From Agroathelia rolfsii (lineage: Eukaryota; Basidiomycota; Agaricomycetes; Amylocorticiales; Amylocorticiaceae): a stretch of 64,000 nt of DNA. Below, piece by piece: positions 11,131 through 23,273 of this stretch. The translations under genes and the position numbers were made by a program. Each line of letters begins with the position of its first letter. Within the stretch, counting starts at the first letter, position 1. The stretch lies in assembly GCA_018343915.1 (NCBI GenBank), contig JABRWF010000006.1, positions 4,116,904 through 4,180,903 on the forward strand, given 5' to 3'. The notes under the pieces are model-generated. The model was not told the origin of the DNA. It ran no database searches and was given only the letters and a program-made list of their open reading frames with translations.

Positions 11131-14100
11131 TTAGCCCCTAGCAGTACGTAACCTATTTTCCATCACTTCTCTTCGCGCCCATTCGCCCAAAGGACTGGCT
11201 CTAGCTCCAACGAGCGCTCGCCAAATCAACAGCCGGCCCGTCAATGCTTGCCAGATGGCGGCCCTTCGCTGATGGGTGTGGAGACCATCGTCTTGTTTTC
11301 CTTCCTTACCATCAGCCATGCATGCCCTCCATAGTGCTTCCACAGCGGTTCCCCAGATGCGTAGCGAGTCCATACCAGTCTGGGCGGCGCTAGCACTCGG
11401 TGCATCCCATAACCGATGTGAATGGTGCGGCGGGGCGAATGCGCCCGTAAACTTGCATTCTACAGCCATTGATTGCTGCTGTATACCCGTCAGAGTGTCC
11501 TGTTCGATCGTGTTTTCCAGTTGACCCATCCAACTCAGGATTATTTCTAGAAGTGAAGGTAGCTCTGTGTTATCGATGCCAGCGAGGAGTGATAGTCTCA
11601 AGATGATTGGTGTTGCGATCGAGCATACGTCCAATGCTGCATTTGACGTAAATTTTGTCAGCTTCAACCCTTTGACGAAAGAGGGAAGTATTTGAAAGAT
11701 AACATAGTACGGATGCTTATTTTGTTCATTTGCTTACTTACCTTGGTTACGCTTATCGGATAGCAACAACTTGACACAGCGAGATAAGCATCGCTTCCAT
11801 TCGCCTTGTGTGCTCCTTTCCATTCTAGGGGCGTCCAAGACGATGATTATGTTTTCGACAATCCGCAGCCATGCTATAGCCTCTTCGGGGGCAAATAGTC
11901 CTTTGTGAAGTTGAATCTCTAGCCATGCTAGGAGGCCTTTCCGAAGCACCAGATGAGTGGTAGCATGACGCCGACAGGTCAAGTTAGCCAGCACCTGCAT
12001 TAATATTTAATCGTTAAAATCCGAAAAACACTTTCAAGCTTACACACCTCCAGGACGCCTCTTCTAAGCGTTCGATCCTTGTCCTCCAGACTTTGAAACA
12101 GGCTTGCGAGTAGGTCCCAAGTATGACGCCGCTTGAAGACTTGCCAGTCTGCGTTACTCAGCATACCGTCGGCGAGAAATCGTATAATCCATGCACGTTC
12201 TTTCTTCCAATCGTCTGAGCTACTATATAACATACCGTACAACATTGGTACGTCCTTCAAATCCAGAGCCGGTCGCTGAAGCAGAAAACGGGCTGTATGC
12301 GGGTAGATAAAATTGGCAGGGTAGAAAATCCCTCGCAGAGCGTGGAAAAGTAGCAAAGACATGTATGATGGTAGGCGCTGCACCTCATCTTCGTCATAGA
12401 CCAAAGCATCCTTGAGAAGATGCAGAAGATATACGACATGGGGTTTTTCTTGAAGATCGGCACTCTATAGTAATAAAAAGGGTCAACAATCATAAAATAG
12501 AGGTTTCGAAAAAAATCGACGAACCTCAAGGCACTTCCAAAATGCAATCAGCTGAGATAGAGCAAGCTGACGTATTTTGGCATGCTGACTGGATAGCATA
12601 CGAATCAACATTCCAACAATGTTTGTACGCATAACCTGTACCCATCCCGTCCCCCTCTCTGGTGTCTTAGAAGAGAGCATGTGTCCAAATAAAAGTGTCA
12701 AAAACACAGGGTCGTAATTGGCTCCGTCTCCACCTTGCTGAAGATAGGCCTCATTTCCATCTAAAGTCCTCCAATCGGGATAAGTTAAACTTATCCTCAG
12801 GATACGGACCGGATCCAAGCCCTGAATAGCTCCAAGCATGGAATCTGATGAGGGTGATCCAGGTGAAGTCCATAGATCGAGTAGCGAGGCGACCGATATT
12901 CTCCTTTCTTTCTCAAACCGTTTGCAAATATCAAGAATTTGACGATCAGGTAGCGACAGCGTGCCAGCGTAAATTTCAATCAAAGGCTGGATGTGGGATA
13001 ACTGCAAGGTATTGGAAGGATGTGTTAAGAAAAGGGTATATAGAATGTCAACGATAATAGATCTGCAAGGCGATTTTTCATCGCACAGTCCGATGAATTC
13101 GGCATGATGTATGATTGATTGTAGGTGCTTGTTAACAGTTGCGGGCTATATGGGAAACAAGAAGAATTTCCTCGGATTGAGACCAAGGAAACTATGTAAG
13201 ATCAGAGAAATTACCTTCATAGACGACGCATTTATCATCGGTGGCAAGAGCGCAAGCGCCGCGCTATCGTTTATTCTATTTGCAATAATTGTGCTCAGTA
13301 CGGGCTCAACAAGGTGAGGCTTGAGGTTAGAGGAGGCCTTGATTAACAAAGCTTTAAAGTATTCAGTCTTGGTGATAACTCATTAACAAACAGCATATAT
13401 TTACCAAACTGTTTTAAGATACTTTTGATTTCAGGATGGCTACTTCCTCCGGAAAAGTACCGTACCGACCATTTCAGCCCATAATCAACAGCCGATACTA
13501 CGAATGCCTGCGATAGATCGCCTAGGGGCAGGCTAGCAACTGCCAAGTCAAATATGAAAGGACAGACATTGTCAATTGCTAGAAGATTAACTTGGTCCTG
13601 AAGTAGCCGAAGTATCGCTCGATTCAAGGGAGCGACTAAAATACAAACTTCTATCGTTGAGGAGCACATTTTCCGAAGTTCGTATGAGGCATATTTGCTG
13701 TCTAGTACGCTGAGAAGCCGAGACACACAGATGCCGAAAGATTCAAGAAAACTGTCGGGGAGGAGAGGCGGAAGGATAGATGAGTAATCTCCAACAGCGC
13801 GGAACAGAATGCTTAAAACTTCGATGTTCGTTTCTCGAATTTCGGCATGCGCAAGCTTCTGAATGATATCTTCCAGAGATAACACAGAAGAATAGATCAA
13901 ATCCGAGAATATAGAAGCCATAGTTGGCGTCCAGAATCTTGCATGAGACGATAAAATCGAGGACAAATCCTGATCATTGACAGGTGCGCTGAATGATGAC
14001 GACCATCGGGATTTTGCTACGTCGATTACCGTTGGTAGATCCCAAGAGTGGGTAGCTGGGAGGTTTCCTTTGACACCTATAATCATCTGGCTCTCCAAAG

Positions 14101-17100
14101 CTTGCGCAGCAAGTATATCTAGCGATGTTGCATGATAAGAGGTCTGACGGGAGTGCAGCAACTGAAAGATTCTTCGACGAAGCTCTTTTTCGACATTGGC
14201 TTGTTCGTTGGCGGACACTATCTTACGTTGTATAGCATCTGAAACTTTGCCGAGAATGGCATCATTGTGAGAGCTTTCCGTTTCGAGGGAGGTGAGAATA
14301 TCCAGCACGGGAAGGAGTTGTTCCAAGTCCATATATTTGATCCAGAACAACAGAGCCTATTTTAGTAATGAGAAAAATCGATAGATCAACGATAAGCATT
14401 TACGCACTTCAGACCCATCGCTACCAAAATTTTTCTCAAGAAGGTCTTCATAACATTTAGAAGTAATGTGAGAAATCCGCCTCATATCATCCGGGTTATG
14501 GACATTGAGAACTGCCTCTATAAGGCGATGTAGCTCTAAGAAATATTTATTAGGATTCGTGTAGTTCTTATTCACGTTTATTTTTTTTTCTCACCATGCT
14601 TGGTTGGGATATTCAACTGTGTTGTGAAATACAGCGTCAAAAGAGGTTTTATAGCGAGAAAGATGAGGTCCTTGATGTCGTTTAAACAACTCTCTGAGAG
14701 GATAGCGCGTGCTGTCATAAAAATTTCGAGAAGAAATGTAAGAAGTGTTTGCCTAGCCCCAGCTTCCGCGTACAATTTCAAGGTGTGGCTTATGAGAATT
14801 ATCGCGGATTTAAATATTGCGTCCTTTGGGCTTTTTTGTGTCAGAATTTTCAGTAGAGTGGCGCGGCGCGCAGGAGAGAAGTCCTCGAGCCTTGAATGAA
14901 TGAAAAGCTGATCGAATCTCAAGCTTTACACAAAATTAGACTCTCTAATCTTTTCTGGAGAATTTTGTGATACTCACTGGCACATAACCTTGGAAGACTC
15001 CGTCATTAGATCTAAAGCAGGCCATAGGAGATTAGAAGTAGGAGGTAGCATGTCGACAAAATCGGGTAGAGCGGAAGGATGTAACTTGGACACAAATCCA
15101 AGCACTCGGCAAAGTTCCAATGGTATGGGTAGCTCCTGTGTAAGCCTTATCCAATCAATTAATTCGTACGCCGCATTTCTCATGGAATCGAATGTTTCGT
15201 CTGCGAGCGCTTTTCAGTCCATTACTCAATCAAATGCTCTGATTAAGAAACACATACAAGGTGGCAAACCTTCGATTCGATCTAAGAACATAGTTATCGA
15301 TTGACTAGGCACCAACGACGGTCCACTCGAAGGCAAAAAATCAGATAGCAGAGAAAGTGCAAGGTTTGCTTCACGTCGAATGGCGGCAGTCATAATGGGT
15401 CGCTTGGAAATGTCCTCACTAAGAGAATCGTCATTTAAACAGTGAGCTATAGCACGTAGCCCCGACAAATCGTTCGTATTCAAGGAGAGGTGATAAAGGA
15501 GCTTGCGAATAAATGTTGTAACAGCCAAACAATCGGACGGAGAAAAAATCGCCTTGGGAGATGAAGACTTCAGTTGTAACTGTTCGATAACAGTGGCAAG
15601 AAGTGGACTGAATGCCGCTGATGGTAACCCAGAACTATGCATTTGGTCTTCGACTTCGGATCCATCTTTATCGTTACTATTTAGTATCAGAGTTTCCATT
15701 GCCTCGATGTATTTGTAAGGCATTTTTAAGCATCGTTGGATGCAGTCGTCCAGAAATTCTAGCACAGACACTTTCTCATCTGTCAATAAGGCACCATCAG
15801 GCGACTCAGTACCAGAAGTTCTAGAGTTCATCGGAAGTGCTGAAAGCCATGAAGGAAGGTCATCAGGACAGTTTTGGAAAAGTATGCTCTTCGACAAAAT
15901 CTCTCGTAGGGCTTTGCCCAGAGCAGAACGCACAACTGTAGAGGGTGCGGCGACATAGATAGAGAGCATAGTATATAGATAACTGTGGGGGGAGGTTACT
16001 GCTCACAAAAGTTAGTATAGATCCACTACTTACTGTACTTGTTTGCAGAGTACACACCTGGTTTTACCGTCCAGGCGAACTGATCACTGCGACCAAGTAA
16101 ACGAAGGATATGGAGCTGGCGGACTAGATCAAGTCTCGTAGAGCTACTGCTACACGTATCATCTGAAAAGCCTATGAGGACTTTTCCTACGTCGAATCTG
16201 ACCTGGTCTACAAGACCAGGGAGATGTGTTTGGTATTGCCATAGGAGCCTTTGTGCACTTTCGTTTATAAGTACAGCCTTCTGCGAATTAGAACCCGCTG
16301 GCCACTTCTGTTGAGAAAAGGCGACAATGACTTTAAAATCGGGAACACGTCTCCTGGCCTCGTGCTCAACCTCTCCCACGCGACGCCTCCACTGGCCAGA
16401 ATCGTCTTCCTCGAGCGTATCTGCGATATTCTTAAAGCAAGAAACGACCTGGCCGAATTTGTGTAGACATTTTGCTAGGGTCAGTGCTGTAGAATGCTGG
16501 ACGATTCCTGATGCGGACTGTAGTCCTTTCGTGAAGTTGATTCTCGATTGCACCGATGGTAGAATATTCTCCATCACGTTCGTCAGAGAAGGAGGAGAAG
16601 GGTGATAAAGCCCACTTGATGAGAACTTGAACGAGTCGGTGGGTATCGGAAGCGAGATGATGGCGCCAAGAAATGCGATGTTAGCTAGCCATTTCGTGGA
16701 TAGTCGCGGTTCTAGAGTGAGGGCGGCAGCCGTCCAATACCTATGTTTGGGCAGTGGAGAGATTTGAATCATATATCTCATGTAAAAATATATGATGCAT
16801 ACCCTGCTATGAGTTCGGGGCAGGCGTGCAGAATCTTTGATGCTAACTCCTGCTGTCTAGCATCCTCATTAATTTTAAGGAACTTAAGCACGTTTGCCAG
16901 AATCTTATTGTGCACTTTCCCGCCGATCTTCGACCTTTCTTCCTCATCGTCGCCGCTGCCTTCTTGAGTTGAACGACTATACCAGCCTTGATCCTTGAAA
17001 CAGATCCCCACACCAGGCCGGGTACATATAGCAAGAATGAAGTGATGCGCAACATCAGCAGGAATTGAAGTAGGGTCACCCGCTTCTTCCGGTGAGATAC

Positions 17101-18306
17101 GATCATAAAGCTTCAAAATCTGTTATGAGAAATGTAATTTTGACCCTTAATTATTCACTCATACTTAGTCATATCAGAATGCGCACCTGTGCGATAGTTG
17201 TTTCATTGAATAACCCAATCTTCAGAGTACGTTTAATCTTCGGATCCAACCAGAGACCGGTCCAGCATATCTCTAAAACACGTCGCACGACTGAATACGA
17301 ATCCTGGCCGATGCCCTTGAAAACAGACAGGAATATGTCGCGGTGCTGCTCGATAAACAATGTCTTTATGGATAATGGGGTTTCTGAATCGACAAATGAG
17401 GTGATGAACAGAATATACGCCGTTCGGATATCTAAAACATATTATATTAGCATATAAGTAACCAAGTAAAGAAGAATGTGCTCACCAGGTTGAGAAACTG
17501 AGACAGGATTTTTTCCATCTTTTCGACGCATATAAAGTAGTTTAGGAAGAGACTAAATATGTATGGTTATTTTCGGGTTTCCAAGTAGCCTAGTGACAAA
17601 CCTTTGTTTCCCATGCAAAATTTTCCAAGAGATTTTTGCGTTCCCGGCCACCACCAAAATTGGAAATTGTACATAAGAGTCTAAGGGTTACCAGGCTCAG
17701 TTCCGCATGCGAGCCAGCAACTTGTGCGTTAAGTTTGCGAATCCACGGTGGTGACAGAAGAGTTTTGATCATTCCTTGACCAAGCGAATAAAACGTGTAA
17801 TGAAAAGAAACGAGTCTGAGAACGTTTGCTGTGACTGCAACAAACAGGGAAGCGAGTTGGAAGTTGTGCTAATAGATTATAAGTAAGTATTCTTTGGATA
17901 AGAAGATGAGGGAGGGGGTCTCACATGAGAGATGCCTGACCAAGCCAAGAAAAAGTCATGCGCGTCTGGGTCTGATTCCAGCCATGATTGGGCCAGAATA
18001 ATACGTGAATCATTCGGTGGCACGGCGGCCTCGTTCGATTTCACCGCGAATTGATTGCGTAGGGTGATCAGAGCTATATCACTCATGAGTATTCCGATGA
18101 CTAGAGGAGAAATTTGTTCAGTAACCATCACTAAGGCTATCCTCGCTTTTCAAAGCCTTTCTTATTTCCGGACCAGAAGAAAATGGGTCCCTAGAATTGG
18201 CATGCTTGGGTTTGTCGCCAAGTTGGATTTTGGCTCGTTTTCGAGGTCTTTGAGAGGACTCCATAGCAGCGGAGGTTTGCAGAATTGAGAGACGAGTTTG
18301 CTTCAA
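11131..18306 (-). CDS. URB1: nucleolar pre-ribosomal-associated protein 1 (Urb1/Npa1)
   Basis: Large gene of about 17 exons, roughly 2,090 residues, for 60S ribosome assembly in the nucleolus. Exons I could join in phase, going leftwards: 17868-17602, 17552-17486, 17431-17187, 17119-16803, 16740-16058, 15998-15258, 15200-14978, 14923-14595, 14535-14408, 14356-13405, 13351-13215, 13145-12525, 12464-12048, 11994-11742, 11669-11131. The first exon starts at 18306 (or the ATG at 18264), and the second ends at 17925. Diagnostic Npa1 blocks are LITLRNQFAVKS, LPKLLYMRRKDG, DIRTAYILFITSFVD and VLEICWTGLW with TLKIGLFNETTI. The C-terminal third has the helical-repeat NopRA1 look. The join of exons 1 and 2 is unresolved: the best in-frame acceptor implies an intron of only 25-31 nt. 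Confidence 0.92.
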
Positions 18307-18990
18307 TAAGCGGCAGTATCGAGGCGTTCCAGGTCAGAAATCGGCCAGTTTTTGGCAAGCACAAAAGGCCTCAAGTTGAGTTGCTACCAGTACTTGGACG
18401 CTAGTGGGATAATTTCCAGTCTCAGGCGGCCGAGCATTTTGTGACTGCTTCCGTATGGTGGCGTTGTTTTGACCCTTCACACATTCACATTGAAGTCAGC
18501 GCTATCAAAATACTACCATCAATGGACGAACAGGTCAATTGTATCATGGGGTACAATATCCACTCTACTAGTATTATTATTACTCCTACGACCGATTACT
18601 TACACAGAAATAAGCTTTGAGTTGCGTTGAGATTCTAATCTATGCTGTTTGAAGCATCGGATTTGAGGTTACATGTCAATGATTAGGCAAATTAAATGTA
18701 CTAGTACATATATAAGCTCATTTCGATGTAAATGTAATTAACCTGAGCTAACTACATCTGATTCTCCAACTTGAATGTAAATGCCGGTATCTGTCGAATC
18801 GTCTTTTCCGATTCCAACGTCCGAATCATCCTAACACCTTCAAGTCAAAATTGGATTGACTGAATATCAATCACCGATTAATATAACATTACTTATCAAC
18901 TATGTCAACTATGTTTTAGTATTATAAATTGCCGAAAAACCACAAGCGCAGCGTTAGCTGCGGTTTTGAGAAAATCCATGGGTGGTAGAC
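18307..18990. other. intergenic, upstream of URB1
   Basis: Contains the URB1 promoter side and AT-rich sequence. No gene, RNA or clear repeat boundary could be supported. Confidence 0.5.
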
Positions 18991-19167
18991 TTTTCAAGCC
19001 CCTCAATGCACATTCCGGAAAAATCACATCCACAGCTGACGCTGCGGTTAAGAGAAGTCTGAGTTTGAATAAGTGGGTGGCTGTGGTCGATCCGTCCGGG
19101 CCGGCTTTTTTGTTATTTGTTCGTGTTGTGATTTTCCGGAAAGTCCGTTGAGGGGCTTGGAAACTCA
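18991..19167. repeat. MITE-like element, copy A
   Basis: The ends are inverted repeats: 'ttcaagcccctcaa' followed by 'ttccggaaaaatcac' on the left, answered on the right by 'gtgattttccggaaa' and 'ttgaggggcttgg'. It is about 180 bp with no coding capacity. A related copy lies inverted at 20.6-20.8 kb and shares the inner segment with 'ggccggctttttt'/'gtggctgtggtcgatcc'. Confidence 0.55.
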
Positions 19168-19463
19168 GGCACAATCCGGAGCGCGCGGACTGCCACCATT
19201 TGCTCCCGTATCGTGGGACCTGGTAGATCCTTGTCGCGCGCGCGTTGTTAACCCCCGTCAAGGATTGTGTCACGTTACAACGTAGCTACTATGCCTGGCG
19301 TTCATTTCGGTCAGTGGCTATGCTGCACCTCGTTTCGGTTATAACAATAGGTCACGGATTGGTAAGATATTAGGATGTGTCGGAGTAGTGTCGGAGCCTA
19401 TAATATCAGCCTCCACAAGGCTAAATAGGATATTATGGAAGTCACCCACCGGCCTTATACCAT

Positions 19464-19895
19464 CCCTGACGGTCGTTTTGGTCAGTGGCTATGCTGCATA
19501 CCATTTTGGTCATAATGGTCAGTCACGGATCGGTAAGCTGTCGGAGTATGGAGGAAAAGGATCGAGCCCATAATATCAGACCCCGCTTGGCTGTCTCCGC
19601 ATAGAGTACCATGCCGGTTCAATGTGCGACACAGCATGGTGCAAGCTACGTAACAGCTAATGTGACTTCATCCTAATTTGGATGAGTTTTACTTGTATGT
19701 CCGAAATCTCAACATTTTTATTATATGTAATGCAGTTTCTTTTACATTATTACACTTTTTGTGAATATAATGGTATATTGTACAGATTTGAGGCATATAA
19801 GAGCTGACAATAGTGTGCAATAGAGGTTTGTTTCTACATTGGCTGAAACAACATGTAGCACAGCCACTGACCGAAACGACCGTTAGGGACTTGGA
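19464..19895. repeat. MITE-like element with ~26-bp terminal inverted repeats
   Basis: The left end reads CCTGACGGTCGTTTTGGTCA and the right end is the near-perfect reverse complement (TGACCGAAACGACCGTTAGG). The inverted similarity continues into 'gtggctatgctgcat'/'atgtagcacagccac'. A degenerate partial copy of the left part lies just before it (19290-19400), including 'catttcggtcagtggctatg'. No transposase is inside, so it would be mobilised in trans. Confidence 0.6.
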
Positions 19896-20619
19896 TGGTA
19901 TCATCTTTTGTCCATTCTACATTTGTATGCATCGGCACTCAGGTCAATTCGACATCAACATATCATTCTCAATTCACAACTTGAACTTTTCGACTCTACG
20001 ACTATGTCTTCCACACTATGCTGCTTGTCACCTATAAGCAATATGCTCGACTCTAAAAAGGATCATCTGTCCGGTATCAACATGTACTGCCAGATCGTGG
20101 CTGAATGGTTAGCGACTGTTTACTCATACAAGTAAGGCAAAAAAAGTTAGGTGTCTTGCCTGATCCATCCAAAGTGTGTTCAATGGTGAGATGATGATGG
20201 TGAGGATTTCCGGCTGCACAAACACTGATAGGACAAATGGCAATGTCTTGCCCTGTCCTGTTCCTGCAATCACAATGCAATCGCTTCCTTCCAGAAGAGA
20301 CTGGGCAGTATCCAGCTGCCAGTCATGTTAATGTGACTCAAGTCTTGTTCTTTCAAGGCAAGCAGATTTTATTTGCTGTCGAAGATTGTTGGAATTCGAT
20401 GTCTTATGTAGGGTCAATATTGAGGTCAAATTTTCACTTCATTTTTAATATTCACGTACAAAGGAGTGTCAAAAGTGTAAGGCAAGATAGCTTGTGGTTT
20501 GATTTTAACTTGAGAAACAAGATAGACAAAAAACATACAGCACACGACGACGCGCGCACGACGCAAAATCTGCCAAGTCTCGCAATTTGGGGGCTTTTGG
20601 TTTCGGCATAGGGCAATTT
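19896..20619. other. intergenic between MITE-like elements
   Basis: No supportable gene. Short frames here lack family resemblance. Confidence 0.5.
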
Positions 20620-20800
20620 CCTCAAGCCTCTACGCACTTTCCGCCCGAACACAATACAAACAAGCAAAAGAAAATCCGGACCGATCACAGCCACCGTCTT
20701 TTCAAACTCAGACTACATCGCGCAAACTCAGCAGCTGCGGTTGTGTTCGAGTGGCGAAGTGCGTATCAGAGGCTTGAAACTCAGGCTATCCTCAAGCCCC
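20620..20800. repeat. MITE-like element, copy B (inverted relative to copy A)
   Basis: The left end 'ctcaagcctctacgcactt' is answered on the right by 'aagtgcgtatcagaggcttg'. Internal 'ggaccgatcacagccacc' matches the reverse complement of copy A. Similar GC-rich sequence continues to about 20880. Confidence 0.5.
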
Positions 20801-21293
20801 TGTAGGAGATTCTGCCCCGATCGACGATACATGTAAACAAGACAAAAAGACGGACCGGCTCGGACCGTAGAATCTCCTTGGGGAATGAACTTAGGCTACA
20901 GCGTTCTTTGATCATCGATCATCATATTGATGCGACACTACCAATAACTACCTAACCCACAGTAATAACTGAACTCCTATGGGAACAAGCAAATATTATT
21001 ATCTCAATCATAATTCAGCTCCCAGCATCCTAATCGAACATGGAGACTCTGGCATTGATGTTCGCCGGCAAATTAGCCGGCGCTCATTGTCAGGCCCACC
21101 GTTTCTTATGATGTTCTCACGACATTGCCACTAGTCAAGTTACTGCTGCATTTCGCTCTTCAACTACATTCTCACTCCCACGCCAAAATAAATCGCCTAG
21201 GAGTACTGTGTGAACTTTGACTATGATGTGGATTGTCAGTCGACTACTTAAACCACCCGTACGTTCTGCTGGAGGTGGTCACCATTGCCCAAG
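20801..21293. other. upstream region of FAD oxidase
   Basis: Contains the tail of the MITE-like sequence and the promoter of the next gene. No defined regulatory site was recognised. Confidence 0.45.
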
Positions 21294-23273
21294 ATGCCTG
21301 GAATCGCCTCTATAGCTCTGCTCTCACTTGGCTTCTTCTCTGCCACTCCTGCACTTGGGGCCAGTGTGCACACTTCCTCGGCAGCAGCAGCTTGCTCTGC
21401 TATACAACAGGCCATCTCCAGTGCCTCGACTGTTTACTATCCGGGTAGTGCTAACTACACTGCTGGTAAGCTTGTTGTAAACTTTTGAGACGTATCTATC
21501 TCACTGAACTCTTATACCGAAGACATCGACCATTTCGCTGTCTCTTCAAACCAGAACTCGACTTGTACTGTAGAGCCTGGAACAGCTGAGGATGTGTCTG
21601 CCATTGTATGCATCAATTGCTTTGAGAAATCCATGGCATCACTCTTACGATTATCTTTTAATATAGCTGAAGATCGTGGGCTCGACACGCACACCATTCG
21701 CTGTAAATATCTCATAACGCCTCCCCCCCAGTCAGCAGCAGTATCTGACGTATCCTTTAGGTCAAGGGTGCTGGGCACACTTTCAACCAGAACTTCTCAT
21801 CCACCCTTGGTGTACAAATTGCCATGTCTCGTTTCAATCAAGTTATTTATAACGAAGCAGAAAGTACTGCCACGATTGGTATGGGCCTCACTTGGGATGT
21901 CGTCTACGATGCTCTAGATATCTACAACGTGAGTGTTGTAGGTGGTCGTGCCCCTGGCGTCGGCGTCGGCGGCTTCAGTCTTGGTGGTGGTATGTGCACT
22001 ATTTCAGCACAAGTATAGTCTCTGACAGTAGCCGGCAGGCTACTCATTCCAAACTAACGAATATGGTCTCACTGTCGACAACATTGTCTCTCTTGAGCTT
22101 GTCCTGCCAAACGGCACCATTACAAACGTTACTAACGAATCCGATGCTGATCTCTTCTGGGCTCTTCGTGGTGGCCTCAACAACTACGTATGTTTCTCGG
22201 CAGAAATTTCAAGACAATCGTACTAAATACATCCCGCTTATTTACAGGGTATTGTTACTACTATTACTATGGATGCTCATCCTCAGGGTGCCGTCTGGGT
22301 AAGATATACCGTAGTTTGAAAAGGTTTATTACTAAATCTCAATCTCAACAGGGTGGTCAAATCCTCTATGACAATACCCAGGCCGATGCTGTCGCTGCTG
22401 CCATGCTCAACTACAGCTCGGGTACTAGCGATGAGTATATCAAGTCTGGCATGGTTTGCACCTACATGTACTTGGAAGGCGAGGTAAATGCAAACCCTTG
22501 TTTTATCTGACATGTACCTGAACGCAGCGTCATCTCTAGATGATCATTATGGTCAACTTGTATTACAATGCACCTAGTGCGCCCGCCGGTGTTTACGATC
22601 AGTTCCTTGCTATTCCATCCATTTCCAGTGATATCGGTACCCGCTCGTACTACTCACTCCTGATCAGTGCCGGTACCCAAACCGTGAATGACCTGAGGTA
22701 CGTTCTGATCGATCCTTACATAAGCACATTAACCAACCAATAACTTTAGGGGCATCTACGAGACTGTCTCTCACACTGCCTTGACGTCGACTATTTTGAA
22801 TGCCGTTGCTAACGAGACTCAGGTGAGTTAGACCCACGTGCTGCTACTCACAAATCAGGCACTTATTCTTTTGTCGAAAGTTCTGGAGCAATTCACTCGG
22901 AAACAGTTCTCTGGCGCTTAACGCCTACGTTATTGAGCCATTCATGCCCGCTGCATACTCTTACGGCAAAGTTCCTTCGGCATACCCGCCCCTCCGCAAT
23001 GAGACCGTCTACCCGATGAATGTCTACAATGCATGGACGGATCCCGCAGACGATGCTGAAATGATCCTTGCGGCTAAGGAATCCACTGCACAATTGCAAA
23101 GTGTTGCGGCATCCGAGGGCCTTCTCGGCTCCTATTCGTATGTCAACTACGCCATCTACGACGCCACGCTTGAGTCGCTGTACGGTGACAACGTCGCCCG
23201 TCTCACTGAGATCAAGCACAGGGTAGACCCTGAGAACATCATGGGTCTCACTGGTGGCTTCAAATTCTGGTGA
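21294..23273 (+). CDS. secreted FAD-linked oxidase, berberine-bridge-enzyme type
   Basis: Ten exons (21294-21465, 21523-21605, 21667-21702, 21761-21989, 22039-22187, 22248-22298, 22352-22483, 22540-22697, 22750-22822, 22881-23273) give 491 residues. The first about 22 residues (MPGIASIALLSLGFFSATPA) form a signal peptide, and several N-x-S/T sites fit secretion. The PCMH-type FAD domain shows VKGAGHTFNQNFSSTLGVQI, with His about 103 in the position that binds FAD covalently, then VVGGRAPGVGVGGFSLGGG and DNIVSLELVLPNGTI. The C-terminal BBE segment ends VDPENIMGLTGGFKFW, where the Asn-rich VDPxN motif closes the fold. Such enzymes oxidise sugars or alcohols and make H2O2; the substrate is not predictable. 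The start is the ATG three codons after an in-frame TTG. Confidence 0.88.
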
